Source: Turneriella sp. (lineage in GTDB: Bacteria > Spirochaetota > Leptospiria > Turneriellales > Turneriellaceae). Taken from it: a DNA stretch of 64,000 bases. Made by a program: the position numbers and the translations under genes. Below, piece by piece: positions 51,459 through 60,821 of the stretch (position 1 is the first letter of the stretch; each line of letters opens with the position of its first letter). The notes beneath the pieces are model-generated. The model worked only from the letters and a program-made list of their open reading frames with translations. It made no database searches and had not been told where the DNA came from. The DNA lies in NCBI GenBank assembly GCA_019186965.1, contig JABARV010000015.1, positions 62,001 to 126,000 on the forward strand, given 5' to 3'.

Positions 51459-52844
51459 ATGTTTGCAAAACTTGATTATGATTTCTATACCATCGCTTCA
51501 ATCTGCGCGATTAAAAGGCCAACGTTAGATTTTGAAGATACACGTATAACTTCGATCACGACCTCTTCTTTGAGCGTAAAGCCGGGTTCCCTTTTTGTGC
51601 CGCTTGTCGATAAACGCGATGGGCACTATTTTATAAACGATGCACTCGACCATGGTGCTTCAGCATTTTTTGTACGCAAAGGACACAACATTTTAAAACA
51701 CGTGCGCTCGGCGCACCAAAAAAAAGCAATTATTGTCGATGATCCTCTTGATGCATTGTGGCGTCTTGCGCGATTCCACCGTATGCGTTTTACGCCTTAC
51801 ATTGTCGCTGTAACCGGTTCAAACGGTAAAACAACTACAAAAGAAATGCTTGCACAAATTTTCAAAGCCGCGCTTGGAAAAGCGTGTATTGCAACAGAGA
51901 AAAATTTTAATAACCATATTGGAGTTCCATTTACGCTTTTTGCGGTTAATGCAAAAACGCGAGTCGCAATTATTGAAATGGGAATGAACCACGCGGGAGA
52001 AATTGAAAAACTTGTAAGCCTTGCCATGCCGGATTCAGCGGTAATCAGTAGCGTTGGGCATGCGCACATCGAGTTTTTTTCTTCCAGGCGTAGAATTGCA
52101 AACGCTAAAGGAGAAATTATGGCGAATTTACCCACGAATGCGCCTATTTATTTGCCGCACGATATTTCCGAAATAGACACCCTTTTACAAATTGCAAAAA
52201 AGAGAATGTTACGCGTAAGGCGGATTGATACACGCAAAGGTTTTTTAAAAGTGGAAAAAGCAAACCAGAATGGTTTTACGCTTTTAGTAGAGGGTAAAAA
52301 AATCAATTTTCCGTATCCTAATAAAGCATGGGTTTCAAATTTAGCGCTTGCAGCAAATTGCGCACACGATGCTGGTATAAAAACACCAGCGATCCTGGAT
52401 GCAATCCGCTGTTTTAAACCATTGGATGGACGCATGCAAATACGAAAAAATTATTTTACGGTTATCGACGATGGGTATAACGCTAACCCCGACTCTGCGG
52501 TAAGTTCCATCGATGCTGCTCTCCAAATTGCGCATGGTGCGCCGGTTATTTGTGTCTTTGGCGATTTCAAAGAGCTTGGCCGGTTTAGCGCTAAACTGCA
52601 TGCGTGGGTTGGCAGAAAAGCTGCAGAGAAAGGAGTTTCTGCGTTTTATGCGGTGGGGAAAAGTATGGAAATTGCCCGTGCTGCTTTTGACCAAGCTTCT
52701 GGTAAAAAAGCACGGAGTTATTTATTTGCTCGCGAAGATTTAAGAGGAATTATATCTACGCTCAAAAAAGAAAAAATGGGAACTGTTATCCTTATCAAAG
52801 GCTCGCGTGCAATGAAAATGGAAGAGATTGCAGAAAAATTATAA
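51459..52844 (+). CDS. murF: UDP-MurNAc-tripeptide--D-Ala-D-Ala ligase
   Basis: Last cytoplasmic step in UDP-MurNAc-pentapeptide assembly. The N-terminal UDP-binding domain has SSLSVKPGSLFVPLVDKRDG; the ATPase domain contains the P-loop VTGSNGKTTTKEML (about residues 116-129) and EKNFNNHIGVPFTLF, the MurF-specific Mur ligase motif; the C-terminal domain has VIDDGYNANPDSAVSSI and VFGDFKELG. 461 aa is typical. It stands alone, divergent from the outer-membrane channel gene, and is not in a dcw cluster. Confidence 0.95.
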   Translation: MFAKLDYDFYTIASICAIKRPTLDFEDTRITSITTSSLSVKPGSLFVPLVDKRDGHYFINDALDHGASAFFVRKGHNILKHVRSAHQKKAIIVDDPLDALWRLARFHRMRFTPYIVAVTGSNGKTTTKEMLAQIFKAALGKACIATEKNFNNHIGVPFTLFAVNAKTRVAIIEMGMNHAGEIEKLVSLAMPDSAVISSVGHAHIEFFSSRRRIANAKGEIMANLPTNAPIYLPHDISEIDTLLQIAKKRMLRVRRIDTRKGFLKVEKANQNGFTLLVEGKKINFPYPNKAWVSNLALAANCAHDAGIKTPAILDAIRCFKPLDGRMQIRKNYFTVIDDGYNANPDSAVSSIDAALQIAHGAPVICVFGDFKELGRFSAKLHAWVGRKAAEKGVSAFYAVGKSMEIARAAFDQASGKKARSYLFAREDLRGIISTLKKEKMGTVILIKGSRAMKMEEIAEKL

Positions 52845-52857
52845 TTATTAGAAAATT

Positions 52858-53340
52858 TTATTTTTTCTTTTTTGTGCTTGTTTTATGCGGAGCGCTTGTT
52901 GTATTTTTGGAAACTACCTCTGGCGTTTCAGGAATACTATCGACCACCTCTTTTGTGGTTAAACGCCGTGTATGCATGTATGTAAATAATGTAAACGCGC
53001 CGATAATTGCAAGCGCTGCAAGAACCGCGAGGTAAAGATACAAAATTCTTTGTGCAGAATTTATTTCTGCGTTACGGCGAAACCCTTCTTCGATGAGCCA
53101 AAACAAACGTTGGTCTGAGCGCGAATGTGTTTTTTTAAACGCGTTTGCAATTTTTTGGATTTCATCGCTTGTAAAATTGGCCATATTTGCGCGTGCTTTA
53201 GAGGCATCCATTTTAAAATATGTTTCCAATTTTGTTTCCAAAGACTCTGGTAGGGATGCAGTATCGAAATCAGCGGCAAGTGGAAAGAACACGACCGAAA
53301 AAATCCATAAAAAGTGTACGAGTTTATACTTCAAAACCAT
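52858..53340 (-). CDS. Exported membrane protein of unknown function in the ccmC operon
   Basis: 160 aa with a signal peptide (LVHFLWIFSVVFFPLAA), a helical periplasmic part (SLETKLETYFKMDASKARAN and AFKKTHSRSDQRLFWLIEEG), one membrane span (ILYLYLAVLAALAIIGAFTLF) and a Thr/Lys-rich cytoplasmic tail ending KTSTKKKK. It has no CxxC, so it is not CcmH, although its layout and its 17-bp overlap with ccmC suggest a cytochrome-c maturation accessory role. That is inference; no family was recognised. Confidence 0.65.
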   Translation of the reverse strand: MVLKYKLVHFLWIFSVVFFPLAADFDTASLPESLETKLETYFKMDASKARANMANFTSDEIQKIANAFKKTHSRSDQRLFWLIEEGFRRNAEINSAQRILYLYLAVLAALAIIGAFTLFTYMHTRRLTTKEVVDSIPETPEVVSKNTTSAPHKTSTKKKK

Positions 53341-53992
53341 GTGCTTTTGTCTCCAGTTGTTCTACTTTAAATCGCGCAAATAAAATACAGATAAAAATTG
53401 CCGTAAAAGATAGAAAGCTTAACGCAAACGCTTTCTGCATAAGAGGGTTAACAAGGCCTGTTGTACCACCTTTTTGTACAAGAACGGGGCCTGGGTGCGA
53501 CGCGGTTTTCCAAATGTAAATTGCCGCTACAACGAGCACTGCATTCATTACAGCAAGAAGGGAGACTACCGCTCCAATTCGCGCAGCTTTTTCAAAGTCC
53601 GCGACGGTTGCGCGTAAAAGAATGTAGCCGTTATACATCATCCACATTACAAAAAAAGAAACAAGGCGTTCGTCTCCCCAGTTCCATAGAACTCCCCAGA
53701 TAGGTTTTGCCCACAAAGGACCGGTGACAAGCACGGTTGTTGTAAAAGCCCATCCTGTTTTTATATAAGCACGCGCCCATGTATCGTGTTTAATATTGCG
53801 GCTTATTAAATAACGTAAGCTCATAATCGCCCCACCGATAAATGCGACAAAAGACACCCAAACTAGGGGAACGTGAAAGTAAAATATACGTTGGACATTC
53901 CCTTGGATAGAATCTGCAGGGGCTTCTAAAAGCGCTGTGTAGGTTGCCCATGCTCCTAAAACAAGCGATAAAAAACAGAATACGTAATACAT
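53324..53992 (-). CDS. ccmC: Haem-handling protein CcmC
   Basis: Inner-membrane protein that presents haem to CcmE in system I cytochrome c maturation. Six spans are predicted over 222 aa. The tryptophan-rich motif reads WGVLWNWGDERLVSFFVMWM, a variant of the WWD motif (usual form WGTWWVWDARLTS), and FYFHVPLVWVSF with TGPLWAKPIWG supplies the two axial histidine regions. A loop near the C terminus (HPGPVLVQKGGTTGLVNP) corresponds to the CcmC periplasmic region. Other ccm genes are not in the window. Confidence 0.88.
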   Translation of the reverse strand: MYYVFCFLSLVLGAWATYTALLEAPADSIQGNVQRIFYFHVPLVWVSFVAFIGGAIMSLRYLISRNIKHDTWARAYIKTGWAFTTTVLVTGPLWAKPIWGVLWNWGDERLVSFFVMWMMYNGYILLRATVADFEKAARIGAVVSLLAVMNAVLVVAAIYIWKTASHPGPVLVQKGGTTGLVNPLMQKAFALSFLSFTAIFICILFARFKVEQLETKAHGFEV

Positions 53993-54001
53993 CTGGCTTT
54001 T

Positions 54002-55042
54002 CTATTCGAGCGTTTCCTTTTCGGAAAAAATCGCTGTGATGTTTGTCTGTGGGGTTACGTCAAAACTAAAATTAATTACAGGAACTTTAGGCGCAATGGG
54101 ACGCCCTTGGATTTCGAGTACTTCTTGCGCTGGCCTTTCCTCGACAATAATTTCTGCACCGGTTGCAATTGTTTTGTCGAACGTCGACTGCGGCGCGACG
54201 ACAAAAAACGGAATGCGGTGCGCTTTTGCTAAAACGGAAAGCGAATACGTTCCAATTTTATTTGCAACATCACCATTGATTGCAATTCTGTCGGCGCCTA
54301 CAAAAATGGCGTCGACCATTTTTTTCTGCATTAGGTATGCCGCTTGTGAGTCGATGGTGAGCGTTACGGGTATTTTATCTTTTTGGAGTTCGTACACCGT
54401 TAAACGCGAACCTTGCATATATGGGCGTGTTTCATCCGCGTACACCATATTCACTTTACCTTTTTCGTGTAAAATACGGATGGCTCCCAACGCGGTTCCA
54501 ATGCCACCTGTTGCTAAAGAGCCCGTATTGCAATGCGTGAGGATGTTGTATTTTTCTTTTGGATATTTTGTAACAAGGTATTTAACCGCGTTGTTTGCCA
54601 TTGTAAGGCAACGCTCGGCATCGTCGTTATGGATTTCCAAAGCGCGCTCGTAAAGGCTAAGGAGCAGTTTAATCTGTGCGTCTTTGGCTTTTGCGGCGTC
54701 TGAGGTAAAAAAATGGCTTGCGACGGCGAGCATCTCCTGTGTCGCCCAAGCTAAATTGACCGCAGTGGGACGTGCAGCATCAAGAAGTTGCTTTTGCTTT
54801 TGAAAAAGCTCAATATTTAGTTTCTTGTTTTTTTTCGTAGCCTCCCATGCGCTCAAATACATTCCGTATGCAGCGCTAATGCCGATTGCAGGCGCTCCGC
54901 GCACTACCATCTCTTTAATTGCTTTGGCTACGTCTGTGCCGTTTTTGCAAACGACATACTCAAGCTTTTGCGGTAAGAGTTTTTGGTTTACGAGCTGTAT
55001 TTTGTCGCGGGCTGTTTTAATAAAAGAAAGATTTGTTTTCAT
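54002..55042 (-). CDS. mtnA: Methylthioribose-1-phosphate isomerase
   Basis: Methionine salvage enzyme converting MTR-1-P to MTRu-1-P. The eIF2B-like fold shows MVVRGAPAIGISAAYGM, LTHCNTGSLATGGIGTALG with the catalytic Cys, ADETRPYMQGSRLTVYEL and VGADRIAINGDVANKIGTY with the catalytic Asp. 346 aa is standard. AGGGA precedes the ATG. It lies 9 bp upstream of ccmC and 36 bp downstream of lysS, with no other salvage gene nearby. Confidence 0.95.
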   Translation of the reverse strand: MKTNLSFIKTARDKIQLVNQKLLPQKLEYVVCKNGTDVAKAIKEMVVRGAPAIGISAAYGMYLSAWEATKKNKKLNIELFQKQKQLLDAARPTAVNLAWATQEMLAVASHFFTSDAAKAKDAQIKLLLSLYERALEIHNDDAERCLTMANNAVKYLVTKYPKEKYNILTHCNTGSLATGGIGTALGAIRILHEKGKVNMVYADETRPYMQGSRLTVYELQKDKIPVTLTIDSQAAYLMQKKMVDAIFVGADRIAINGDVANKIGTYSLSVLAKAHRIPFFVVAPQSTFDKTIATGAEIIVEERPAQEVLEIQGRPIAPKVPVINFSFDVTPQTNITAIFSEKETLE

Positions 55043-55078
55043 TTTTTTCCCTGTGTGTGGTGTAGTTATAGTAGCAAA

Positions 55079-56665
55079 TTATTTCTGCGGCCTCAAAAGT
55101 GGAAACAAAATAACGTCTTTAATGCTTGCTTTATTGGCAAGTAGCATTACTAAACGATCAATACCAATTCCAAGCCCTCCTGTGGGAGGCATACCCACTT
55201 TTAGCGCAGTGACGAAATCCTCGTCGGTGGGCATTGTTTCCTCTGCGCCACTTGCTTGTTGTGCAGCTTGTTCTTTGAAACGGAGTTCTTGTTCTAAAGG
55301 ATCGTTTAGTTCGGAGAAGGCATTCCCCATCTCGCGTCCCATAATGTAGGGTTCAAAGCGTTCCACTAAATAGGGGTTTCCTGGAATTGATTTGGCAAGA
55401 GGCGAAATTGCTTTCGGGAAATGCATCACAACTGTCGGTTGTATGAGTTCTACTTCAACGCGTTCAGAAAATACAAGGTCGACAACTTCCCAGAAAGTAT
55501 TTAACGTATCGGCTTTTAACCCTATAGACGAGGCCATTTTTTTTGCTTCTTTGGCCGATGGATTTTCGTCGGATAAAAATTTGGCAAAATCGAGTCCTGT
55601 TTTTTCTTTAATGCTTTCTAAATATTCAATTTTTTTCCAAGGTTTTTTGAGCGAGATTATATGCTCTACTCCATTAGAAGCTGTTTTGCCATAAGGTATT
55701 TCTGTTTTTCCCAAAAGTTTTAACGCAAGCATTTCAAAAATATCTTGGACCAAGTCCATCATGGTGTTGTAATCTGCGTATGCTTGGTAAATTTCGATCA
55801 TCGTAAATTCTGGATTGTGCTTTGTACTAATTCCTTCGTTACGGAAATTGCGGTTAAGTTCGAAAACTTTTTCGTAACCGCCCACAATCAGCCGTTTTAA
55901 GTAAAGCTCCGGCGCAATACGCAGGTAAAGCTCAATGTCGAGGGCGTTGTGGTGTGTCTGGAATGGCCGCGCCGCAGCCCCTGAAGCGATGGCCTGCATC
56001 ATGGGAGTTTCCACTTCCATAAAGCCTTTTTCATAGAGATACTCACGAATTTCGCGTATAATCGCCGAACGTAATTGGAACGTCGCACGTGTGTCAGGGT
56101 TTACTGCGAGGTCAATATACCTTTGGCGGTAGCGTAATTCTATATCGCTAATCGAATCAAATGTTTCGCCTTCTTTCTCTTTGACAACAGGAAGTGGCGC
56201 GAGATTTTTACTTAAAATTTTTAGCGACTCGGCATGGATAGACGCTTCGCCTTTTTGTGTTCTAAAAGGGCGCCCTTTGACCCCAACGATGTCTCCTAAA
56301 TCAAGGTGTGTGAGTACAAAATAATCTTCTTCGTTGAGTGTTTTATTTCCTGCGTAGATTTGGATTTTACCGCTTTGGTCTTGGATTTGTAAAAACTGTG
56401 CCTTCCCCATGTCGCGGATGGCAACGACACGGCCAGCAGTAGTTACATTTTGAGCGTCTTCTTGAGGAGTTTGGTCATTTTTAATACCAAAGTATTCATT
56501 GCGGATATCGAGAATGTCTCTCTTTCCCAAAAAACGTACAGGGTACGGATCAATGCCCTTTGCTTTAATGGCGTTCAATTGGTGGAGGCGTTGTTCTGTA
56601 AGCGAAACAGCGTCGTTTTTTTTCTCTTCAGGAGCCATTTTAGCCAGTTTTATGCTTTTTGACAT
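55079..56665 (-). CDS. lysS: Lysyl-tRNA synthetase, class II
   Basis: Charges tRNA-Lys. An N-terminal OB-fold anticodon-binding domain (about residues 75-170, VTTAGRVVAIRDMGKAQFLQ) is followed by the class II core: motif 1 FMEVETPMMQAIASGAAARPF, motif 2 FRNEGISTKHNPEFTMIE, motif 3 GLGIGIDRLVMLL. 528 aa is slightly long. ATG at 56665 is taken; ATG nine codons later is an alternative. It is divergent from prfC across a 77-bp gap that should hold both promoters. Confidence 0.96.
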   Translation of the reverse strand: MSKSIKLAKMAPEEKKNDAVSLTEQRLHQLNAIKAKGIDPYPVRFLGKRDILDIRNEYFGIKNDQTPQEDAQNVTTAGRVVAIRDMGKAQFLQIQDQSGKIQIYAGNKTLNEEDYFVLTHLDLGDIVGVKGRPFRTQKGEASIHAESLKILSKNLAPLPVVKEKEGETFDSISDIELRYRQRYIDLAVNPDTRATFQLRSAIIREIREYLYEKGFMEVETPMMQAIASGAAARPFQTHHNALDIELYLRIAPELYLKRLIVGGYEKVFELNRNFRNEGISTKHNPEFTMIEIYQAYADYNTMMDLVQDIFEMLALKLLGKTEIPYGKTASNGVEHIISLKKPWKKIEYLESIKEKTGLDFAKFLSDENPSAKEAKKMASSIGLKADTLNTFWEVVDLVFSERVEVELIQPTVVMHFPKAISPLAKSIPGNPYLVERFEPYIMGREMGNAFSELNDPLEQELRFKEQAAQQASGAEETMPTDEDFVTALKVGMPPTGGLGIGIDRLVMLLANKASIKDVILFPLLRPQK

Positions 56666-56742
56666 ACTGTAAAGACTAGTGGATAGGTGCAGATTCCATC
56701 ACCTCAGTTTACGCGCTGTTTCGTCCGTTCGATTTGCCTTAA

Positions 56743-58326
56743 GTGAGCACCTTAAAAACCGAAGTGGAACGCCGCCGTGCGTTTGCAATCATTGCACACC
56801 CCGACGCAGGAAAAACAACGCTAACGGAAAAATTATTGCTTTATGGGGGAGCCATCCACCTCGCGGGGCATGTGCGTGCGCGTAAAGATAGAAAATCGAC
56901 CAAGTCGGATTTCATGGCCTTGGAACAAGAGCGTGGTATCTCGGTTTCGACGGCAGCACTCCAATTTGAATACGACGGCATGGTGATGAATTTACTCGAC
57001 ACCCCCGGCCACCAAGATTTCAGTGAAGACACCTACCGCACCCTCATGGCGGTCGATTCGGCGATTATGCTCATCGATGCTTCGCGCGGGGTTGAGCCGC
57101 AGACGATTAAACTTTTCAAAATTTGCCGCGAACGCAATTTACCCATCACCACGTTCATCAACAAAATGGACATGCCCGCGCTCGAAGCGTTCGAGCTTTT
57201 AGATAACGTCGAGAAGGTGTTGGGAATTTCTGCGGTACCTCTCGTGTGGCCGATGGGGTCGGGGCGTGACTTCAAGGGCTATTTCGATTTATACGAGAAA
57301 AAACTCCATCGTTTTGAAAGAACGGTCGGTGGAGCATATAAAGCTCCCGAAGCAGTGGGCGGCATTGAGTCCGACGAAGTGCGTAACCTCATGGGCGATA
57401 CCGCGCACGATAAATTTTGCGAAGACGTGCTGATTGCCTCGGATGCGCTGCCCGCATTCGACAAAGAAAAGTTTTTACAGGGCACGATGACGCCGGTTTT
57501 TTTTGGGAGCGCCGTCACCAATTTTGGCGTCGAGCATTTGCTCTCCCACCTTAAAGAGCTCGCTCCCGCACCACGCCCCATTTTACTCGATAATGGGGAT
57601 ATCATCGAACCGTCGGATAACCGCTTCACCGGCTTTGTGTTTAAGATGCAGGCGAATATGAATAAGCTCCACCGCGACCGCGTGGCGTTCGTGCGTATCA
57701 CGAGTGGCAAGTTTGAGCGCGGCATGTCGGTGAGCGTTCCCCGCCTCGATAAAGATGTGAAGCTCGCCAACCCCGTTGCGTTTTTTGGTCAAGAGCGCAC
57801 CACCATCGACACTGCGTACGCGGGCGACATCATCGGTATCATTAGCCCGGGGCTTTACCGCTTGGGCGACGTGCTTTATGAGCGTGTGTCGGGTGCGGAC
57901 AAAGCACCCGAGTTCCATCCGTTACCGCGCTTTGCCCCCGACGTGTACGCACGTATCGTGCTCACCGACACCAGCAAGGCAAAGCAATTCCGTAAAGGCA
58001 TTAGCGAACTTGCCGACGAAGGCGTAGTGCAGCTTTTCAACGTCGCCGATGCTTCGCCACTCATCGGTGTCATCGGCCAGTTGCAGTTTGAGGTTTTCAA
58101 GTACCGCATCGAAGACGAGTATGGTGCACCGATTCGTTTAGAGCCGCTGCCCTTTGAATGCTCAAGGTGGATATCCCCCTCCGACGCATCGAAGGCGGGC
58201 AGGTTTGATAAAATTGTGAGCGACGAAAAAGGCAATCCAGTGCTTCTTTTTGAAAGCCAGTTTCGATTGCGCTCTTTTCAGGAACAAAACCCCGATGTGG
58301 AGTTGCATTTGCACCCGACCTATTGA
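56743..58326 (+). CDS. prfC: Peptide chain release factor 3
   Basis: Translational GTPase that releases RF1/RF2 after termination. G1 is AHPDAGKTT (residues 18-26), G2 includes EQERGISVST, G3 DTPGHQDF and G4 NKMD; the C-terminal domains with GQLQFEVFKYRIEDEYG are RF3-typical and absent from EF-G. 527 aa matches E. coli RF3 (529). GTG start. By eye the codon choice is more GC-rich (more CTC, ACC, GCC) than in the genes upstream, which may mark transfer or the beginning of a compositionally distinct segment. Confidence 0.95.
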   Translation: MSTLKTEVERRRAFAIIAHPDAGKTTLTEKLLLYGGAIHLAGHVRARKDRKSTKSDFMALEQERGISVSTAALQFEYDGMVMNLLDTPGHQDFSEDTYRTLMAVDSAIMLIDASRGVEPQTIKLFKICRERNLPITTFINKMDMPALEAFELLDNVEKVLGISAVPLVWPMGSGRDFKGYFDLYEKKLHRFERTVGGAYKAPEAVGGIESDEVRNLMGDTAHDKFCEDVLIASDALPAFDKEKFLQGTMTPVFFGSAVTNFGVEHLLSHLKELAPAPRPILLDNGDIIEPSDNRFTGFVFKMQANMNKLHRDRVAFVRITSGKFERGMSVSVPRLDKDVKLANPVAFFGQERTTIDTAYAGDIIGIISPGLYRLGDVLYERVSGADKAPEFHPLPRFAPDVYARIVLTDTSKAKQFRKGISELADEGVVQLFNVADASPLIGVIGQLQFEVFKYRIEDEYGAPIRLEPLPFECSRWISPSDASKAGRFDKIVSDEKGNPVLLFESQFRLRSFQEQNPDVELHLHPTY

Positions 58327-58578
58327 GCGCCGCTGCGCAGCATAGAGAAAAATACTTCCAGAATTTTTCGACCAGCCTTATGGAAGCAAAACATGGTGTC
58401 TTATCGTGCGGCACGAGCGCGGCCTTTGAACGGCGCAACGATCGTTAGCAAATAGAATGCATCGCTTGTTTCTTCTGAAAATTGGCTTTCTCTATAGAAG
58501 TATCGGAAAAGTATTATGTCACATTATAATTTTTCTAAAAATTTGTCCGATCTTGCCGCCGAGGGTAAGAAAGAAGCT
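58327..58578. other. Non-coding gap after prfC with an ATTATGTCACAT motif
   Basis: No intact gene is seen. GTATTATGTCACATTA at 58511-58526 is identical to 16 bp spanning the core of the 31-bp tandem repeats (35849-36003). A plus-strand frame opens at this ATG (58516) but soon becomes the antisense of the following gene; its first 20 codons (MSHYNFSKNLSDLAAEGKKE) could be a remnant. GAGCGCGGCC...TGAACGGC-like sequence at 58416-58434 resembles 60691-60710. Confidence 0.5.
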
Positions 58579-59349
58579 TCAATCATCCCGACTGCGCCAC
58601 CAGCTCATGAAGCCGCTGTAACGGTCGTCTTTCTCAAAACCACAAGCAGCACACTTGTAGTGGTAGACCTCGTCCCAGTGGATGTCTGGCGTGCCAAGAA
58701 TAGTCGGGTTATAGTCTTCGGGGTTGTCGAAAGATTTGCCCGTGACTTTGAGCTTGCGCTTTTTGCAGTTCGGACACTTGCTCGTCATGAGCCAGCCGAA
58801 CGCGAGGTAGCCGACAAACAGGCCGACAAATGCCAGAATAAGCCACGGTGTCATACCCTTGAACAGGTCTTTGAAGCGAAAATCTTTCTGCGTCTCATCG
58901 GTGTAGACAACGACGGTGTGTGAACCAGACTGGTAGATGTTCAGCACGTTTTCGAAACGGCCATCTTTGTAGTCGCCGTACCATGTCGCAGATTTATCCG
59001 CCTTATTGAACTCGCGGTCTTTCGGTATTTTGCGCTGAGCGACCAGGTTAGTATAGATTGCCTCAAACTGTTCGCGGGCAAAATCGCAACGTGCGCTCAT
59101 CAGCCGATTGTGGTAATAGGTGAGGGTGCAAGACTGCGGCTTGTACCGACCGACCACGCTATAAGGCGGATTTTTGATTTCGAAGGCGGTTTCTTCCCAA
59201 CTTTGTTTGTTCGATACATCGGTGGCGGTCGGCTTCAGGGTATCGCTGCCGCTGCCGAAGGTTATGCCTGTGTAGGGTGAGGTCGCGTGGATAAGGTTTG
59301 CGGCGAGCGCGAGCAAGGCCAGTGACAGGTAAGCCCTTTTACGGATCAT
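58579..59349 (-). CDS. Exported membrane protein with C-terminal zinc ribbon, function unknown
   Basis: 256 aa from ATG at 59349, which starts a signal peptide (KRAYLSLALLALAANLIHA); the frame is open 26 codons further. A periplasmic DUF3592-like region with two cysteines (CTLTYYHNRLMSARC) is followed by one membrane span (WLILAFVGLFVGYLAFGWLM) and a cytoplasmic C4 zinc ribbon (CPNCKK about 45 residues before CAACGFEKDDR). The final GFMSWWRSRDD resembles DxWRSRDD-type zinc-ribbon tails, rich in Ser/Arg/Trp. No function is proposed. It lies in the accessory segment between remnants. Confidence 0.75.
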   Translation of the reverse strand: MIRKRAYLSLALLALAANLIHATSPYTGITFGSGSDTLKPTATDVSNKQSWEETAFEIKNPPYSVVGRYKPQSCTLTYYHNRLMSARCDFAREQFEAIYTNLVAQRKIPKDREFNKADKSATWYGDYKDGRFENVLNIYQSGSHTVVVYTDETQKDFRFKDLFKGMTPWLILAFVGLFVGYLAFGWLMTSKCPNCKKRKLKVTGKSFDNPEDYNPTILGTPDIHWDEVYHYKCAACGFEKDDRYSGFMSWWRSRDD

Positions 59350-59495
59350 GGAACACAAATCGGTGCAGCAGCTGGCGTGTAAAGCCGTATGGTAGCCAGG
59401 CCGGAACTCAGTGGTTTGGCGGCGCATTCCGCCCCAGTGGCTTGCAGCCGGAACGTTTCTCGCCTTTGTTGGCTACACGGTGGCCGCTTGGAGTT

Positions 59496-59681
59496 TCATT
59501 TACCGGTTCCGTTTTGCATCAAGCATCTGTCAGGGTCGGTGGTGTTGATACGCTCATCGCCTTTCAAGTTGGGATGCTCTTTCAACGTCCTTTCAATCGC
59601 TGCGCTCTCTTGCAGCAATCCCACTTTTTCAGCCTTTTGCACAGTCGATGAAAAAAGAGAGCCAAGTGTTCGACGTTGCGT
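59496..59681 (-). pseudogene. Short coding remnant
   Basis: A minus-strand frame without a good start reads ...TVQKAEKVGLLQESAAIERT, then LKEHPNLKGDERINTTDPDR, then a short tail before TGA. The amino-acid mix looks like real protein rather than noise. A GTG codon at the beginning of the quoted part could in principle start a 49-aa protein, but absence of an RBS and of upstream context suggests the 3' end of a lost gene. The rest of the 59350-59675 gap shows nothing else convincing. Confidence 0.3.
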
Positions 59682-60692
59682 TTACGAAATTCACAAATTG
59701 CTCCGCGAAAAGCACACCCTGTTCTTTCATTGAGGGGTGGCCTGGCCTCGAAGCACAACGCCGATTTCACCAAAGCGTATAACGATTTACTCAACAAGGT
59801 CAAAACGAGTTTAATCAATCAAGTCTTCTCTGAAATTAAAACTAAATTAACAGAGAATATCCCCGCCAAAAAAGGTAAAAAAATCGCATCGCTGATCGAA
59901 GAACTGGTTAGCCAATCGCAAGACGCGGTGATTGGCAGGCTCACTGAGCCTATCCATCCGCTTAGCACCGAATTACCTCCGTTTGATAGAAAAAAAGAAC
60001 ACACGCATAAAGCTTTCGACAAGCTTTTGACTTGTGTTGAAGCGGGAGTTATCCCCATGTTGGTTGGGCCTGCTGGTACGGGAAAAAGCACCGCCATTGA
60101 ACAGATTAGCCGTTATTTGAATTTGCCATTCTATACAGCGAACCGAGTACAAAATGCTTTTGAGCTCACGGGGTATAACGACGCCAGCGGAAAATATATT
60201 CCGACCCAGTTTTACGAAGCGTACAAGAACGGCGGTCTTTTTCTTTTCGATGAAATCGACGCGAGCGCACCCGAGGCATTGGTGACAATCAACACAGCCA
60301 TTGCACAAGGTTTTATGGCTTTCCCCGGCCACACAAAGCACGTTTTGATGCACAAAAATTTTAAGATGGTGTGTGCCGGTAACACGTTTGGTACCGGAAA
60401 AGAGGAAGTCTGTATTTCGTACTTTAACTTAAAACACGAAAATGAATTTCTCGATTTGCGTAATGTGTTTTTTCCCATGACCCATGTCTCTTTTTTAAGA
60501 CGTCTCAATTGTCGTTTGTTAGAGGTAACGCCAGAGATTCCACCTTCGTGGAATAAGAATTATGGTATCGCTTGTTCTTCTGGTATGATTCAAAAATTTT
60601 TGGAGCCACCCCCCAAATCCATATCGACGAGCTTTTTAAGCCCATACAAAAATAAATTTTACAGCGCACCCACGCTGTCGCCTCGGTGGTGA
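59676..60692 (+). pseudogene. Truncated phage-type MoxR/CbbQ-like AAA ATPase
   Basis: Up to about codon 243 this is a clear AAA+ ATPase of the kind found in phages and next to VWA proteins: Walker A GPAGTGKST, FELTGYNDASGKYIPTQFYE, Walker B GGLFLFDEIDASAPEAL, and sensor-1 MVCAGNTFGTG. Right after sensor 1 (about 60405) similarity stops; the expected LDGAFLDRF arginine-finger region is missing and the remaining 95 codons (EEVCISYFNLKHENEFLDLR and on) look unrelated. The gene has probably been broken by deletion or rearrangement, leaving an inactive product. The start is uncertain. Confidence 0.7.
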
Positions 60693-60807
60693 GCGCGGCC
60701 GCTGAACGGCCGGTGCCGTACACCGCGATATAATCGCCCGCCGTTTTGAAATAGAGGCGTACTTTCGCGCCTTCGTTCAGCGTTTCAAAGTTGCCGACTT
60801 CGCCTTT
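60640..60807 (-). pseudogene. Coding remnant of unknown gene
   Basis: Directly behind the DUF1554 lipoprotein gene, a minus-strand frame without start reads KGEVGNFETLNEGAKVRLYF, then KTAGDYIAVYGTGRSAAALT and TEATAWV. It is protein-like until about 60640 and then degenerates where the plus-strand AAA frame ends. It could be the internal piece of a gene lost in the same rearrangement that truncated the ATPase. Identity unknown. Confidence 0.35.
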
Positions 60808-60821
60808 TTAGACAATCCCTG

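Noticed and set aside
54036-54653. 205-aa plus-strand frame opposite mtnA
   Set aside because: Antisense of the catalytic half of MtnA; no signal or domain.
58516-58923. Plus-strand 135-aa frame as a gene
   Set aside because: It is mostly antisense to the zinc-ribbon membrane protein, which has a signal peptide, membrane span and C4 motif; only its first codons might be a remnant.
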